From Natranaeroarchaeum sp042663585 (GTDB lineage Archaea > Halobacteriota > Halobacteria > Halobacteriales > Natronoarchaeaceae): a stretch of DNA of 64,000 bases. The translations under genes were made by a program, and so were the position numbers. This document shows, one piece after another, positions 15,722 through 24,017 of this stretch. Each line of letters opens with the position of its first letter. Within the stretch, counting starts at the first letter, position 1. The stretch covers positions 434,001 to 498,000 of the forward strand of contig NZ_JBHTAN010000006.1 in the NCBI RefSeq assembly GCF_042663585.1, in the 5' to 3' direction. A model generated the notes under the pieces. The model was given only the letters and a program-made list of their open reading frames with translations. It did no database searches and had not been told where the DNA came from.

Positions 15722-17122
15722 ATGAGCAACGCAGCGTTCGTGAATCGTCGCAACGAACTCGAAACGCTTCAGTCACAGTTCGAGAGCGATACAGCGGAGT
15801 TGATCGTCATCTATGGCCGTCGACGACTCGGCAAGAGTGCGCTCGTCCGGAACGCGGTCGAGGGCCGGGACGATGCAGTATACTGGCAAGCAACCGAAGA
15901 GACAGCCGACGCACAGTTAGCAAACTTCGTGGACACTGCCAGCGAAGCGTTCCCCCTCCTCGAAGACATCCAGCGCGACTGGGAGGCGCTGTTGCGAGCA
16001 CTCGGTCGTGAGGACGCTATCGTCGTCCTCGACGAGTTCCCGTATCTAATCGAATCTGACGATGCACTACCGTCGAAGGTCCAGCGAGTGTGGGATCTCC
16101 ATCTCGAAGAGACGGAGATGACTCTCGTCCTCGTCGGGTCGTCAATCTCCGTGATGGAGGAGAACGTCCTTGGCGGTGGTAGTCCCCTGTATGGCCGCCG
16201 AACGGCGACGATCGACCTGCCTCCGCTCGGACTGGACCATGCCCGCGAACTGTATCCCGTCGAGGAGCCCGACGCCGCGATACAGGCCTGGGGGGTGTTC
16301 GGAGGCACACCGTACTACCTCCGGGCGCTGTCATCGGACCGAACACTCCCGGAAAATATCCAGTCGTTACTCCTCTCAGAGCACGGTGTGTTGCACAACG
16401 AACCGGAGTTCCTCTTGCGGACCGAGTTCGGGATTCGCGAGCCCCAGACGTACTACACGATCCTGCGGGCAATCGCCACCGGGAAACGCAAAGCGAACGA
16501 GATCGCAACCTTCGCCGGTGTCGATTCAAACACGCTCGGTTCGTATCTCTCGAAACTACGCCGACTCAGGCTGATCGAGCGTGATATCCCCATCACGGCG
16601 AACCCGAACGCAACACGGAAGAGCCGATATCGATTGCAAGAGCCGCTGTTTCGCTTCTGGTTTCGGTATGTCTACGGGCGGACGGGAGAGCTTGTACAGC
16701 TTGGTAGTGATGCGTACGATGAGGTCGTTGCACCGTCGTTCATCGACTACATGGGGCCGATGTTCGAACAGATCTGTCAGAACGCGCTTCCGGGCTTGGT
16801 TCCGAAGACCTACCGCGGGATCGGGTACTGGTGGCACCAGCACCACGAACTCGATGTCGCCGGCCTTGCAAGCGACGGAACGATCGTCGCGGGCGAATGC
16901 AAGTATACGAGCCGAGAAATGCACGAAGGCGATCTCGCCGATCTCGAACGCAGTGCGTCCCAGGTCGAATGGACGCCACCTGGCGGCAGTGACCTCACCC
17001 ATCACTACTGCTGTTTCTGTCGCTCCGGCTTTTCCGATGGGCTCGAACGGACTGCTGCGGAGCGAGATGACGTCTCGCTGTTCACGCCAGCCGATATCGT
17101 CGACGGGATCGCAAGCAAGTGA
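15722..17122 (+). CDS. archaeal ATPase with DUF234 nuclease-like domain, paralogue 2
   Basis: This is a 466-residue paralogue of the protein at 10263 with the same layout. Walker A is at residues 32-39 (GRRRLGKS), and Walker B is IVVLDEFPYLIE. A wHTH (ANEIATFAGVDSNTLGSYLS) and the YRLQEPLFRFWFRYV box follow. The C-terminal HELDVAGLASDGTIVAGECKY is a clear D ... ExK pattern. I chose the ATG at 15722 because the NTPase domain begins at once; GTG codons at 15704 and 15716 would add a few residues. It is divergent from the HerA-like gene. Equal size and about the same motif spacing suggest ancient duplication rather than recent copying, since the DNA is diverged. Confidence 0.85.
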   Translation: MSNAAFVNRRNELETLQSQFESDTAELIVIYGRRRLGKSALVRNAVEGRDDAVYWQATEETADAQLANFVDTASEAFPLLEDIQRDWEALLRALGREDAIVVLDEFPYLIESDDALPSKVQRVWDLHLEETEMTLVLVGSSISVMEENVLGGGSPLYGRRTATIDLPPLGLDHARELYPVEEPDAAIQAWGVFGGTPYYLRALSSDRTLPENIQSLLLSEHGVLHNEPEFLLRTEFGIREPQTYYTILRAIATGKRKANEIATFAGVDSNTLGSYLSKLRRLRLIERDIPITANPNATRKSRYRLQEPLFRFWFRYVYGRTGELVQLGSDAYDEVVAPSFIDYMGPMFEQICQNALPGLVPKTYRGIGYWWHQHHELDVAGLASDGTIVAGECKYTSREMHEGDLADLERSASQVEWTPPGGSDLTHHYCCFCRSGFSDGLERTAAERDDVSLFTPADIVDGIASK

Positions 17123-17192
17123 CCAGGTGATACTCGTTCATCAAGTGCGTCGTTCACAACCTGGAACGAGGTCTCACTATTACCGGGAGAAG

Positions 17193-17224
17193 TTTAAAGT
17201 TCAAGAATTTCGTACTAGCTAGTA
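17193..17224 (+). promoter_or_regulatory. promoter and 12-bp palindrome at the HTH/PIN operon
   Basis: A TATA-like GTTTAAAG near 17192 is followed by the perfect palindrome TACTAGCTAGTA (17213-17224), which overlaps the A of the ATG. Its place over the transcription start suggests autorepression by the HTH protein. Confidence 0.5.
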
Positions 17225-17850
17225 TGACTCCCCACCCCGTCACGGAGACACCCCCACATGATTTCGAAACCGGGATCAATCAGCTCGCAACTGTCGGCCG
17301 GTTATTGGATCATCCAGAACTGGCGCGTGTCTATGTGTATACCTGCTATTACGGGTCGGTCACTCGACCAGAGATCAAGGCGGCACTGGACATCCCGAAG
17401 ACCACGGTCTATGATCACGTAGAGACGCTTGAGGCGCTCGGAATCGTCACGCTGGCGGGAGATCGACCGGTGGAAGTGACCGCAGATCCGGTTCGAATCA
17501 CCACTGACGGTATTGTTGTGACGCCGACGATCCTCCACGCCGTTGCACTACAGGAAGTCGACGAAGATGTCTCATACTTTGTTGAGCGACACGGCGTTGG
17601 CAAACTCGCTGCCGCTATCCGGCAGGCCGGACTCCACTATGCTGGTCAGATCACGCAGCGAATGGCCGCTGATCCACTTGGTATCCCAACTGGGGAAGCG
17701 ATCTGTATTGTCCTCGCGCTTAAGCCTGCGCTCGCAGTTGGGCACGAATACGATCCCTACTTCGACGTTATTTTCCCGGAAATTTCAGATGATATCGGAT
17801 TCGAGAGTGAACTCGACGTGACTGCGCCTCATCCGAATACTGAGTCGTAA
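17224..17850 (+). CDS. winged-helix regulator paired with a PIN nuclease
   Basis: This 208-residue protein has a winged helix at residues about 30-95: RVYVYTCYYGSVTRPEIK, then DIPKTTVYDHVETLEALGIV and a basic wing. The C-terminal half (AGQITQRMAADPLGIPTGEA) is helical and probably binds the partner. It lies 15 bp upstream of a PIN-domain gene on the same strand, which is the arrangement of an antitoxin-toxin pair. The palindrome over its start supports autoregulation. It is distinct from the HVO_A0114 and AbiE-like regulators elsewhere in the window. Confidence 0.75.
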   Translation: MTPHPVTETPPHDFETGINQLATVGRLLDHPELARVYVYTCYYGSVTRPEIKAALDIPKTTVYDHVETLEALGIVTLAGDRPVEVTADPVRITTDGIVVTPTILHAVALQEVDEDVSYFVERHGVGKLAAAIRQAGLHYAGQITQRMAADPLGIPTGEAICIVLALKPALAVGHEYDPYFDVIFPEISDDIGFESELDVTAPHPNTES

Positions 17851-17865
17851 TTCTTCTCATTCTCG

Positions 17866-18402
17866 ATGGATAATTCATCTCCTCTCTCCCCCGAATCAGT
17901 CACATTAGTCGACGCAAACGTCTTCATTAGCGTCGGAAATCCAGGTATATCCAAGCATCATCGGTTCCGTCAAACAGTTCGGCGTGCTGGCGTGACGCTT
18001 CTGGTTCCTGCTCGCGTTGAAGACGAAATTGAACAGGGTGGAGTCAAGCCAGCACTGGAGCGCGCTCAAGACGAAGGATGGGCGAAAGTTGTGGCGGCCC
18101 CGACCGTCTCACACAGCAAGGCGACAACAGCCCAAGATATCGTCCGGCGAGCAATCGCCTCGAAATCGTCGAGCAAAGATGAGCACGACGTGGAAAAAGC
18201 CGATCCCGTGTTCGCTGGACTTGCTGTCGAATACCTTCTCGATACAGAACGAGCGGATAACATCACTGTGATCACCGCCGACCGGCTTGCCCGAGAGGCA
18301 ATCGAAACCGCAATGTCGTCGTTAGGCTACGAGGGGCAAGTTACTATCATCACACTCTGGGATCTCATTGATAGCGAGGATGATGATATCACACTCATTT
18401 GA
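17866..18402 (+). CDS. PIN-domain nuclease, probable toxin partner
   Basis: This 178-residue PIN-like protein has a first acidic motif in TLVDANVFISVGNPG, a Glu in ARVEDEIEQGG, a mid-region DEHDVEKADPVFAGLA with the expected Asp, and a last motif ITVITADRLAREA. All are consistent with an Mg-dependent ribonuclease. It is longer than a classic VapC because of a charged insertion around residues 70-105. It follows the winged-helix gene by 15 bp and probably forms a toxin-antitoxin or RNA-processing pair with it. The substrate is unknown. Confidence 0.75.
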   Translation: MDNSSPLSPESVTLVDANVFISVGNPGISKHHRFRQTVRRAGVTLLVPARVEDEIEQGGVKPALERAQDEGWAKVVAAPTVSHSKATTAQDIVRRAIASKSSSKDEHDVEKADPVFAGLAVEYLLDTERADNITVITADRLAREAIETAMSSLGYEGQVTIITLWDLIDSEDDDITLI

Positions 18403-18502
18403 TCACGTCTACCGAAATCGATGACCTCTCTGGCTCTCATCAATGTCGCTAGTTGTCCACTCTGGCTTAAGAGACCAGTTACTGACACATAGCGGTCAGA
18501 TT

Positions 18503-19000
18503 GACATCCCCCTCCGCGTGAACGCGGAGGAATCCTGAGCGTTGGAGATTTCAGGTTTGCAGTTCCACCGAGCATCCAAACGGTAAGAATCCGTGGGGAT
18601 GCTCACGGACTGTAGCGGGTGGGACTGCTGGGAGTGCCAAGCCCCCGGTACTCCTATCTTCCGTCGTGTATGGACTCCCAGAGTTGTTTTTGCCTCGGGG
18701 AGTCCGGCAGACTTCGACAGACTCGGAGTTACTTTCGTCGGCCGTACAGCAGTCAACTCCGGTCGAATCCTGTGAGGGTTCGCCGGTTATCGACTGGTTC
18801 CGATTATTGCTTGGTTGCTTGGGGCGGACAGGCCGCCATCGTAGGGCTGGTGGGAATCGCTCTATTCCCAACCGATTCCTACCTGTGTGTAGGGTTGTCT
18901 GTCAGTTAAAGCTACGCGCCAAATCTCACAGTGGCTCTTGTAGCGTCGATTGACTCCGTGTTGTCGGATTCATCCTGCGGCTAAAGCCGCAGGTATTCTC
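18503..19000. mobile_element. MITE-like element with IS605-type hairpin ends, no transposase
   Basis: The segment is bounded by hairpins CCTCCGCG TGAA CGCGGAGG (18511-18530) and CCTGCGGC TAAA GCCGCAGG (18974-18993). These are the two end types of haloarchaeal TnpB-only elements. The roughly 440 bp between them contains no TnpB motif in any frame. It is either a non-autonomous derivative or an element whose gene has decayed beyond recognition. A small guide-RNA-like transcript inside it is possible. Confidence 0.6.
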
Positions 19001-19691
19001 CTCGAATCTGTATAATTCAGCCCAAACAGTAATACTCGCGAGCTACTGCACCTCTTCGAGAACATTCACGACGGATTGTCTGCTACGGGAGTCTCCCGAT
19101 ATTTCCCGATTGTACAAATCGATCTCGTCAGGGTGTCTGTGGCGGCAGCTCACTCGTGAGAACAGCGGAAACGACGGGTGGGTGTCCCTGCTCTCATGTG
19201 ATGATTGCGTGGCCCCGGTCAAAGTACGTCTTCTCGACCGATCACCAGTTGTTCGGCTGACGAGTGAGTAGCACGCCCCGCTCGCTGTCGCAGCTGCCCG
19301 CCGTATCGCTCACGGCAGAGCCGTTCGCTGCGAGGCGTTCCCTTCGGTCACGCCTCGCCTCGCTCGCGACCGACCAGTCCGGGCGGGCATGCCGCTCCAT
19401 GCGGAGCGGTTCCTGCCGGGCATCTGGTTTCGACGCCAGTATTAAGCGCGCTTTCGCCCCTCACAGGTTCGGCGCGGAAACCGGCTTAAAACTGGACGCT
19501 CGCGGCGGGCACGACAGCGCGCGGTGCTGGTTGAGTCGCCGCAGAACGCGCGCTGCTCGCGCCCAGAGGGCGCTCGTGAAGGCGCGAGCAGCGCGCAGTG
19601 ATGGTGTGATGTCGTCGTCGAGAGCTACGACTGGTGAGTTGTAGTGTTGGAAAAAGACGCTGTGTGGGCGCCTTCGGAGCTTGAGACTCCA
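19001..19691. other. intergenic, no supportable gene
   Basis: The sequence around 19270-19480 is GC-rich and repetitive in style (GCTCGCTGTCGCAGC, CGCCTCGCCTCGCTCGCG) without a coding signature. Short frames on both strands lack the acidic bias of neighbouring genes. The probable promoter of the OB-fold gene lies somewhere in 19620-19690. Confidence 0.4.
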
Positions 19692-20546
19692 ATGAGTACT
19701 AAACGCACTATCGGAAAAGAAGGTTCGGTTGATGAACAGACGAACGAACACGAGACGGAGTGGGGACGAGGCGACGTCGAAGAAGGTCCTGAACAGCGAG
19801 CGAGCGTCGAGCAGGACATTCAGGCGAAAGTTGACTACGCGGATGACCGGGAGATCGAGGGGCGGTTGTTCGGACAGACGTTGGTTGCACAGGAAAAGCG
19901 GGAAGCGAGAGAGGTGGAAATCAACAGAACGAGAGATCGGTGGGATCGGCGCGCCGATTCGGATCGGGAGGCGCGGACGCGGCGTGTCGTCGAAGATGGG
20001 TGTGCGGAGCGACGACGCGAGTTCGAGCGGCGAGCAGCGAGCGTGGATCCGCGGTGTGATCCGGATGTGGCCGATCCGAGAGCGCGATTGAGCAGGGAGC
20101 AGTTGGGGCTGGTGAACGAACAATCGAAACGGTTGGAAGCGAAACTTGATGGCTGGTCGAGAGCGGCGATCAGTCGGCGGTTGGCCGAGCGCGTCGTCGA
20201 TGGATCGGATGTTCTGAGTGCAGTCGTCGGCGTATTCGAGGAGTTAGAGCAGGCGGCCGGGACGATAATCCCGATCGCGGCGGTCGAGGAGGTCGACCGA
20301 GGCGAGGTGTGTGTGGAGGGCACGGTGAAGGTGTTGTGGAAAGCGACACATCCAAAGATCAGCCAGGTCGGCCTGATCGAGGACGACTCGGGCGTGTGTA
20401 AAGTGACGGTCTGGAAGGCGAGCGAGCAACCGGTGATGGAGGAAGGCGAGCGTGTGCGGCTTCGGGGGGCGGCGAAGAGCTGGTACGATGGGCGAGTCTC
20501 GTTGGCGCTGACTGGCTGGAGTGAGATCGACTTCCCGGGCCGGTAG
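19692..20546 (+). CDS. OB-fold (SOSS-B/RPA-like) nucleic acid-binding protein
   Basis: This 284-residue protein has a charged helical N-terminal half (many Arg/Glu, about 1-180). It is followed by an OB-fold-like C-terminal domain: GEVCVEGTVKVLWKATHPKI, QVGLIEDDSGVCKVTVWKAS, GERVRLRGAAKSWYDGRVSL. The pattern G-x-V-x-x-L-W ... GLI-D-D-S-G ... VWK is typical of haloarchaeal single-strand-binding or SOSS-B-like proteins on plasmids. It probably binds ssDNA in replication or repair of the mobile replicon. The ATG at 19692 (MSTKRTIG) is preferred over an upstream in-frame codon at 19644. A decayed copy lies 1.2 kb downstream. Confidence 0.72.
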   Translation: MSTKRTIGKEGSVDEQTNEHETEWGRGDVEEGPEQRASVEQDIQAKVDYADDREIEGRLFGQTLVAQEKREAREVEINRTRDRWDRRADSDREARTRRVVEDGCAERRREFERRAASVDPRCDPDVADPRARLSREQLGLVNEQSKRLEAKLDGWSRAAISRRLAERVVDGSDVLSAVVGVFEELEQAAGTIIPIAAVEEVDRGEVCVEGTVKVLWKATHPKISQVGLIEDDSGVCKVTVWKASEQPVMEEGERVRLRGAAKSWYDGRVSLALTGWSEIDFPGR

Positions 20547-20589
20547 TCGACGCGATCCGTTCTGTTTGTTCGTCTCCGAGATCCGTCAT

Positions 20590-20935
20590 TGCGAGATCAG
20601 TATGACGTGGTGTCGCCCGAGAAGGTCGCCCAGAAACTCGACGCCGACGAGATAGAGGGGCGGGATGACCTCTCCGGGTGGAAAACCACGTTGCTGTTGC
20701 CCAAGCAGCCCTGGCCGACGACGAAGCCAGCCACCAGCCCATAACAGAGCGACGACGACCGACCCGGTGTGTTCGGGCCGATATATCTGGATGCCCTCAA
20801 ACGCATTCGCGATCAGGACAAAATCGTAGCCCAAGCGACGGGTAAGACGCGTCAACCCCGGGCACGGTGGCCGGGGGAATCCGCCTCGCTACATAGTTTG
20901 AAAACGCCCGCGAGGACATGGAGACGCTTCGGGGG
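20590..20935 (+). pseudogene. unidentified coding relics between OB-fold gene and wHTH gene
   Basis: Two plus-strand stretches look coding but lack proper starts. About 20600-20742 gives SPEKVAQKLDADEIEGRDDL and ends at a TAA. About 20769-20870 gives FGPIYLDALKRIRDQDKIVA followed by random sequence. They could be pieces of one decayed gene. I do not recognise the family. Confidence 0.35.
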
Positions 20936-21010
20936 TACATTTGCGATCTCGTTGCAGACGCTCGCCGGATTCAGCCAGTGGACCGATAGGAAGAGTAATT
21001 CTTTTGGGGG

Positions 21011-21028
21011 TTGCACAGAATTGTGTAA
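21011..21028 (+). promoter_or_regulatory. inverted repeat upstream of wHTH gene
   Basis: TTGCACA GAAT TGTGTAA has 7-bp arms with one mismatch and ends 7 nt before the ATG at 21036. The paralogous gene at 29277 also has an inverted repeat just upstream, so autorepression is likely for both. Confidence 0.45.
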
Positions 21029-21035
21029 TCATAGG

Positions 21036-21701
21036 ATGTACGAAATATGCGGTGAGAAGGAATTCAAGATCATCCTTGCGCTCGACCCAGAGGATTCCAT
21101 ATCTGATGTCGCGCGGAAGGTCGACGAGAACCGTGAGACGATTCGTCGCGTCGTGAACCGGCTTGAAGAGGCGGGGTACGTCGCGTACGACGATGGTCTC
21201 ACGCTCGTCGATCAAACGCTCCGAGATGTCGGTCTCGAATTCCTAATGGCGGCAGCAGACACCTCACCCCCATCGATCTCGGAGGCGTATGTTCTCCCCC
21301 AGTTCGCTGGCATGGACTATGCATTCACATCCATCGATGCAGTCTACGTCTGGACCCGCGGTGGCTACCAGGTCGCTCGCGACCCGGAGGATTACCCGCT
21401 GTTTATCGCCGTCAACGAGTCCGACCTCGACGCTTGGATGGAGTTCTTCGATCGATTCGGAATCCCGACTGCGGAGGAGCGCCAGCCCGCTGAAGACCTC
21501 AATGGTGCGATACAGGTCGTCCTCGAGCGACGGTCGCAGGTCGAGGCCGAGCTGGTCGATGGACGGCCCGTTCTCTCACTCGAGGAGACCGTTGCGTTCG
21601 CAAACGAGCACTACGCGACCTTCGAGTCGGCACTCGACATGCTCGGACGGATGTACGACGACGTCGACACTGACGCGACCTACAGTAGGGAGCCAGCCTG
21701 A
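21036..21701 (+). CDS. AbiEi-like winged-helix antitoxin, orphan
   Basis: This 221-residue protein has a winged helix at the N-terminus (ISDVARKVDENRETIRRVVN, then EEAGYVAYDDG). A middle domain follows with EAYVLPQF and AFTSIDAVYVWTRGGYQVAR, and a helical tail. It is closely related to the protein at 28603-29277 (same YVLPEF, VYVWTQGGYQVGRDP and EHYAQFQSAL segments). That homologue is coupled to a nucleotidyltransferase toxin. Here no nucleotidyltransferase follows; the next DNA is a decayed OB-fold copy. It is therefore an orphan antitoxin or regulator left after loss of its toxin. Confidence 0.75.
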   Translation: MYEICGEKEFKIILALDPEDSISDVARKVDENRETIRRVVNRLEEAGYVAYDDGLTLVDQTLRDVGLEFLMAAADTSPPSISEAYVLPQFAGMDYAFTSIDAVYVWTRGGYQVARDPEDYPLFIAVNESDLDAWMEFFDRFGIPTAEERQPAEDLNGAIQVVLERRSQVEAELVDGRPVLSLEETVAFANEHYATFESALDMLGRMYDDVDTDATYSREPA

Positions 21702-21711
21702 ATGTGAACAA

Positions 21712-22470
21712 GACGTAGACTGGGTCGACGGCGAGAGACACCCGGAGCTGCGAGCGAGCGTCAAGCAGGACATTCAGGCGAAAGTAGATTACGCAGATGA
21801 TCAGGAGATTGACGGACGGTTGTTCGGACAGACGGTAGTGGCTCAAAAAAAGCGAGAAGCGAGATACCGGGAGGTCAAGTAGACGAGAGATCGGTAGGAT
21901 CGAAGATCCGACTCGGATCGGGAGGCGCGGACGCAACGTGTTGCAGAAGGCGGGAATAGGGCGGGACGACGTAACTTTGAGAGACGGGCACCGAGCGTGG
22001 ATCCGCGGTGTGATCCCGACGTGGATGACCCAAGAGCGCGGTTGCGCAGAGAGCAACTGGGGATGGTGAACGAGCAGGTAGGACGGTTAGAAGCGAAACT
22101 CGATGGCTGGTCGAGAGCGGCGATCAGTCGGCGGTTGGCCGAGCGCGTCGTCGATGGATCGGATGTCCTGAGTGGGGTCGTCGGCGTGTTCGAGGAGCTA
22201 GAGCAGGCGGCTGGGACGGTGATTCCGATCACAGCGGTCGAAGAGGTAGATCGCGCCGAGGTGTGTATCGAGGGCACGGTGAAGGTGTAGTGGGAGGCGA
22301 CGCATCCGAAGATCAGCCAGTTCGGTCTGATCGAGGACGACTCGGACGTGTACAAAGTGACGATCTAGAAGGCGAGCGAGCAATCGATGATGGAGGAAGG
22401 CGAGCGTGTGCGGATTCGGGGGTAGCGAAGAGCTGGTACGACGGGCGAGTGTGTTGGCTCTGTTGGTAGC
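21712..22470 (+). pseudogene. decayed copy of the OB-fold gene
   Basis: This follows the gene at 19692 almost throughout at the protein level: KQDIQAKVDYADDQEIDGRL, LDGWSRAAISRRLAERVVDG, GTVIPITAVEEVDRAEVCIE. It is interrupted by stops (TAG near 21880, TAG at 22288-22290, TAG near 22366) and frame changes. The similarity ends near 22470 within the OB-fold tail. Copy and original flank the wHTH gene, consistent with a segmental duplication in which this copy decayed. Confidence 0.85.
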
Positions 22471-22495
22471 CCCTTCTTCAGAGACACCACAGTTT

Positions 22496-22530
22496 GATAT
22501 CCTCCCCGCGCTGAAAAGTGGGGCTTTCTC
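22496..22530. mobile_element. solo IS-end hairpin relic
   Basis: TATCCTCCCCGCGCTGAAAA GTGGGGCTTTCTCC has the layout of the right-end hairpin of haloarchaeal TnpB-only elements (compare the one near 62884). The stem is partly mismatched and no tnpB is attached. Confidence 0.45.
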
Positions 22531-22644
22531 CTTGACTCTCCGTAAGAATGTCAGACTCGCCGGCCCGATGCGATGGTGTACCGCGACGATCAAGGAAAGA
22601 ATATTGCTCCCAAGATTAATATACTTACACTCACGAGAATATGT

Positions 22645-23202
22645 ATGACCGACGACCGCCCGGCAGACGTGAACGAGCGCGTCACCGAGGAGTGGAAGGC
22701 GGACACCAGTCCCGGCGAGCGCGTTCGCACCGTGATGAAGCGGGTGTACGGCCCCCAGTCTGTCGCCACCACCGCCGAGCGTGCGCTGACCTCTGAGACG
22801 ACCGCACGAAAGCACCTGAACATCCTCGCCGAGGACGGATTCGTCGAGGCAGTTTCCCTTCCGGACGAGCGCGGGACGCGGTACAAACGTGCCCCTCGCT
22901 CGGTCGTTCTCGAACGTGCCCAGCAGATACTCGACTCCGTCGACATCGAGACACTATCAGCACGTGTCAGGGAACTTCGCGAGACCGTTCGTGAGTTCGA
23001 GGACCAGACTGGAGCAGAATCTCCGCGCGCAGCGGCAATCGATGGAGCGGAACTGGACGCGGCGACCATGACCGAGTGGCAGACTGCGCGTCGGAACCTG
23101 AAGCTCGCACGAGCCGCGCTCGCACTCGCTGACGCGACTGAGGTCGTTGGGGCGGACACCGAATCGGACGAATACGGTGAACAAGCAGGCGTTATGAGCT
23201 GA
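22645..23202 (+). CDS. DUF7342-like HTH regulator
   Basis: This 185-residue protein starts with NERVTEEWKADTSPGERV. Its winged-helix segment is SVATTAERALTSETTARKHL, NILAEDGFVEAV. A coiled-coil-like stretch (LSARVRELRETVREFED) and an Ala-rich helix follow. The layout fits the haloarchaeal DUF7342 regulators that precede a small partner gene. A TATA-like TTAATATACTTA lies about 20-30 nt before the ATG, suggesting a leaderless transcript. The next gene starts 5 bp after this stop, so the two form an operon, probably an antitoxin-toxin style pair. Confidence 0.72.
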   Translation: MTDDRPADVNERVTEEWKADTSPGERVRTVMKRVYGPQSVATTAERALTSETTARKHLNILAEDGFVEAVSLPDERGTRYKRAPRSVVLERAQQILDSVDIETLSARVRELRETVREFEDQTGAESPRAAAIDGAELDAATMTEWQTARRNLKLARAALALADATEVVGADTESDEYGEQAGVMS

Positions 23203-23206
23203 CACG

Positions 23207-23671
23207 ATGCGAGACACCGAGTCGCACTCGCTTCGGGGCGCTATCGACGCCGGCGCACTCCACGATTTTCGCTCCGAGTTCGAGCGCCTCGAACCACTCG
23301 CGAACGGGTCGCTGGACGACCAGTTGAGTCCCAGCGAACTGCGCCTTCAGCTTGATGACGGTATCGGTGAGGCGGCGAGCGCGACCATCACCGTCCGGTG
23401 GTCGGTGCAGAGTGACTACAACGTTCATTATAACGACAACACGGGTCGTGACCTCCGATGGGATGTGCATCCCCACGAGTACCCGGACCCCAACGGCGAC
23501 GCTCACTATCACCCACCGCCGAACGCGTCGGGCGATACCGACGATGTCGAAGCGTCCTGTATCAGCGTCACGGAACTCGTCCTCGTCGCGCGTGCGGTAC
23601 ACCAGTTATGGCGGACTGGTTACGACAGTGGGACGGACGACCCGCTCAATGACGCGACTAACCCTCCCTAG
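23207..23671 (+). CDS. conserved partner of DUF7342-like regulator, possible toxin
   Basis: This is a 154-residue acidic protein. After an N-terminal helix (LHDFRSEFERLEPLA) comes a beta-rich core with ATITVRWSVQSDYNVHYNDN, LRWDVHPHEYPDP and HYHPPPNASGD. The several closely spaced His/Asp residues recall the small His-rich core of TumE-like toxins, but I cannot claim homology. It is tightly coupled to the upstream HTH gene (4-bp gap). The pairing of an HTH gene with a small partner suggests a toxin-antitoxin module. Function remains unassigned. Confidence 0.55.
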   Translation: MRDTESHSLRGAIDAGALHDFRSEFERLEPLANGSLDDQLSPSELRLQLDDGIGEAASATITVRWSVQSDYNVHYNDNTGRDLRWDVHPHEYPDPNGDAHYHPPPNASGDTDDVEASCISVTELVLVARAVHQLWRTGYDSGTDDPLNDATNPP

Positions 23672-23782
23672 GTGCGGTCGCCGCATCTTCCCATTGGGGC
23701 CCGCCTCGTTCGACGAGACGCTCCCGATTTGATTGGTATAAAAGCCGGGCACGTGATGGTGGCTTCCGAGCGGTCGGCTCAC

Positions 23783-23950
23783 TCACGAGTGCCTCATCGC
23801 CATTCCACTTGCCGTCTTGGGCGTAGCTGCCTGCTCAACTTTCTGCCGAACGCGTTCTAGCGCAGTGGTTGAAGAGTTCCAGCTCTCTCGCGCTTCGATG
23901 ATCGCCTCGATTTCATCGTCTGGTTGATTCGTTCCGAGCGCATAGAGTAC
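23783..23950 (-). pseudogene. short coding-like relic without start
   Basis: The minus strand gives about 55 residues of plausible acidic coding sequence (GTNQPDDEIEAIIEARESWN, then ALERVRQKVEQAATPKTASG) ending at 23783. There is no start codon before the hairpin at 23964. It is probably the 3' end of a lost gene. A strong TATA-like TTGGTATAAAAGCC at about 23734, read on the plus strand, has no clear gene downstream. Confidence 0.35.
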
Positions 23951-23963
23951 TGTAATATTTTTT

Positions 23964-23987
23964 GTGCCCCTCACGGGTGCGGGGCAC
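23964..23987 (+). promoter_or_regulatory. leader hairpin with ACGGGTGC loop, copy 1
   Basis: GTGCCCC TCACGGGTGC GGGGCAC forms a 7-bp stem, with CAC/GTG able to pair inside the loop. It ends 30 nt before the ATG of the ArdC-like gene. The same loop motif and spacing recur at 27473, 29493 and 31121. Confidence 0.65.
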
Positions 23988-24017
23988 TCGAGATACCTGT
24001 GTCCTCGCAGTTGAGCA

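Noticed and set aside
19264..19644. Open frame of 126 codons before the OB-fold gene
   Set aside because: It is Arg/Ser/Ala-rich with none of the acidic bias of true genes here, and it overlaps GC-rich simple sequence.
23734..23760. Strong TATA box TTGGTATAAAAGCC without a clear gene
   Set aside because: It could drive a small RNA, but no hairpin, terminator or conserved sequence supports one, so I do not annotate a transcript.
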